This document shows positions 63,469-64,000 of a stretch of DNA of 64,000 bases, in pieces (position 1 is the stretch's first letter; each line of letters opens with the position of its first letter). Position numbers and translations under genes: made by a program. The notes below the pieces were generated by a model, which worked only from the letters and a program-made list of their open reading frames with translations, made no database searches and had not been told where the DNA came from. Origin of the DNA: an uncultured Paracoccaceae bacterium (lineage in GTDB: Bacteria; Pseudomonadota; Alphaproteobacteria; Rhodobacterales; Rhodobacteraceae); contig CAKZOU010000057.1 of assembly GCA_937138255.1 (NCBI GenBank), forward strand, positions 62,001 to 126,000, written 5' to 3'.

Positions 63469-63642
63469 TCAGCGGCGCTTGCGGTCTTCCGCAGGTTCGT
63501 CGTCATAGTCTGTCCGCAAGATCCGCTCGGCATCGCCTTGGGGGTCTTCGTATTGGCGGTTTTTCATCGTCCAAAAGAAGGCCAGAAGCCCGACGATACC
63601 GAGGCTGATGGAGACGGGGATCAGAATGGCAAGGACTTCCAT
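63469..63642 (-). CDS. ccoS: cbb3-type cytochrome oxidase assembly protein CcoS
   Basis: 57 residues: [30 protein letters not shown] is one membrane helix with the typical N-terminus, followed by [12 protein letters not shown], the conserved ..QFDD/YEDP-G-A-RIL block of CcoS. It is needed for cofactor insertion into cbb3 oxidase. It starts 3 bp after the ccoI stop, the normal ccoGHIS order on this strand. It is too short for many gene-calling cut-offs. Confidence 0.93.
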   Translation of the reverse strand: MEVLAILIPVSISLGIVGLLAFFWTMKNRQYEDPQGDAERILRTDYDDEPAEDRKRR

Positions 63643-63645
63643 GGC

Positions 63646-64000
63646 CTAGCGGGTCCTGAGCGCATTGAGAGAGACGATGATCGACGAAGTCGACATGGCG
63701 ATGGCGGCGGCAAGGGGCGTTGCGAGGCCGATGAAAGCAATCGGGATCGCAATCATGTTGTAGACGGCCGCAACGCCGAAATTCTCGAGGATGCGCTTGC
63801 GGGCGGAGCGCCCGACGCGCAACGCATCAGCAATCCGCATGAGGTTTGGCGCGAGGAGCACGAAGTCTGCCGCCACGCGCGTTGCCTCGAGCGCCGAGCC
63901 GGGCGCGATAGAGACATGGGCGAGCGCCAGCGCAGCGGTGTCGTTCAGGCCATCCCCCACCATCAGGACGCGCTTGCCCTCGGCTGCCTTGGCGCGAAGC
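63646..64000 (-). CDS. ccoI: Copper-translocating P-type ATPase CcoI, C-terminal part
   Basis: The last 117 codons are present; the 5' part lies beyond the window end. The hinge motif VLMVGDGLNDTAALALAHVSIAPGSA and the last two membrane segments (ILENFGVAAVYNMIAIPIAFIGL, AAAIAMSTSSIIVSLNALR) identify a P1B-type ATPase; MSTSS with downstream ccoS points to CcoI/FixI. It exports copper to the periplasm side for cbb3 oxidase assembly. The Cys-Pro-Cys metal site is outside the window. Confidence 0.92.
   Translation of the reverse strand, partial: LRAKAAEGKRVLMVGDGLNDTAALALAHVSIAPGSALEATRVAADFVLLAPNLMRIADALRVGRSARKRILENFGVAAVYNMIAIPIAFIGLATPLAAAIAMSTSSIIVSLNALRTR

Overview
The window is a dense, GC-rich stretch (coding about 90%) of an alphaproteobacterial chromosome, most likely from the family Rhodobacteraceae (Roseobacter-type). 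The evidence is the gene set: a free-standing mnmD divergent from an MnmC-like FAD oxidase, a DUF6478-type protein, tandem sulfotransferases, glnK-amtB, ccoS-ccoI and many small EamA transporters. Genes are packed with ATGA/GTGA/TGATG overlaps and convergent stop codons that touch or overlap. I could not assign genus or species. Apart from one insertion sequence, the window looks like ordinary core and niche-adaptation chromosome; I saw no prophage, CRISPR array or defence island.

Layout. 1-2.3 kb: start of a ThDP enzyme gene, an intact IS110/IS1111-type insertion sequence, and a VOC-family gene whose 3' end was replaced by the insertion. 2.3-11.3 kb: HTD2-like hydratase, the divergent MnmC-like oxidase/MnmD pair, two EamA transporters, a lytic transglycosylase, dapA, a YcaQ-type glycosylase and a small K+ channel. 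11.4-15.9 kb: smpB, two tandem sulfotransferases, a mercaptopyruvate sulfurtransferase and an aminotransferase. 16-22 kb: glnK-amtB (nitrogen), a class A penicillin-binding protein, and mlaA-mlaC plus a small secreted protein. 22-31.3 kb: RidA, GDPD, DUF482, peroxiredoxin, ferredoxin reductase-like, rsmD, map, sfsA, CinA-like, GNAT, AhpD-like and OmpA-family genes. 31.4-38.2 kb: LysR, fadH, three poorly characterised genes, ilvD. 38.2-45.5 kb: CPBP protease, accD-folC, gabT, zapE, MFS transporter. 45.5-54.9 kb: a four-gene operon (EamA, HAD, ornithine cyclodeaminase-like, hydrolase), fghA-yaiI, AEC transporter, rsfS-rlmH, mscS-type channel, and an SPFH/ribbon-helix-helix pair. 55-62.3 kb: leuC-leuD and leuB, separated by unrelated genes. 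62.4-64 kb: EamA transporter, tRNA-Pro(CGG), ccoS and the 3' end of ccoI.

Working together: leuB/leuCD and ilvD serve branched-chain amino-acid synthesis; dapA, the lytic transglycosylase and the PBP serve the cell wall; glnK-amtB handles ammonium; mlaA/mlaC maintain outer-membrane lipid asymmetry; ccoI/ccoS mature cbb3 oxidase.

Most notable is the IS at 520-1898. Its 13-bp inverted repeats, AG core, insertion site and ancestral target can all be read from the sequence. Its 3' noncoding region contains a 9-nt segment able to pair with that target, as expected of a bridge RNA/seekRNA-guided IS110 element.
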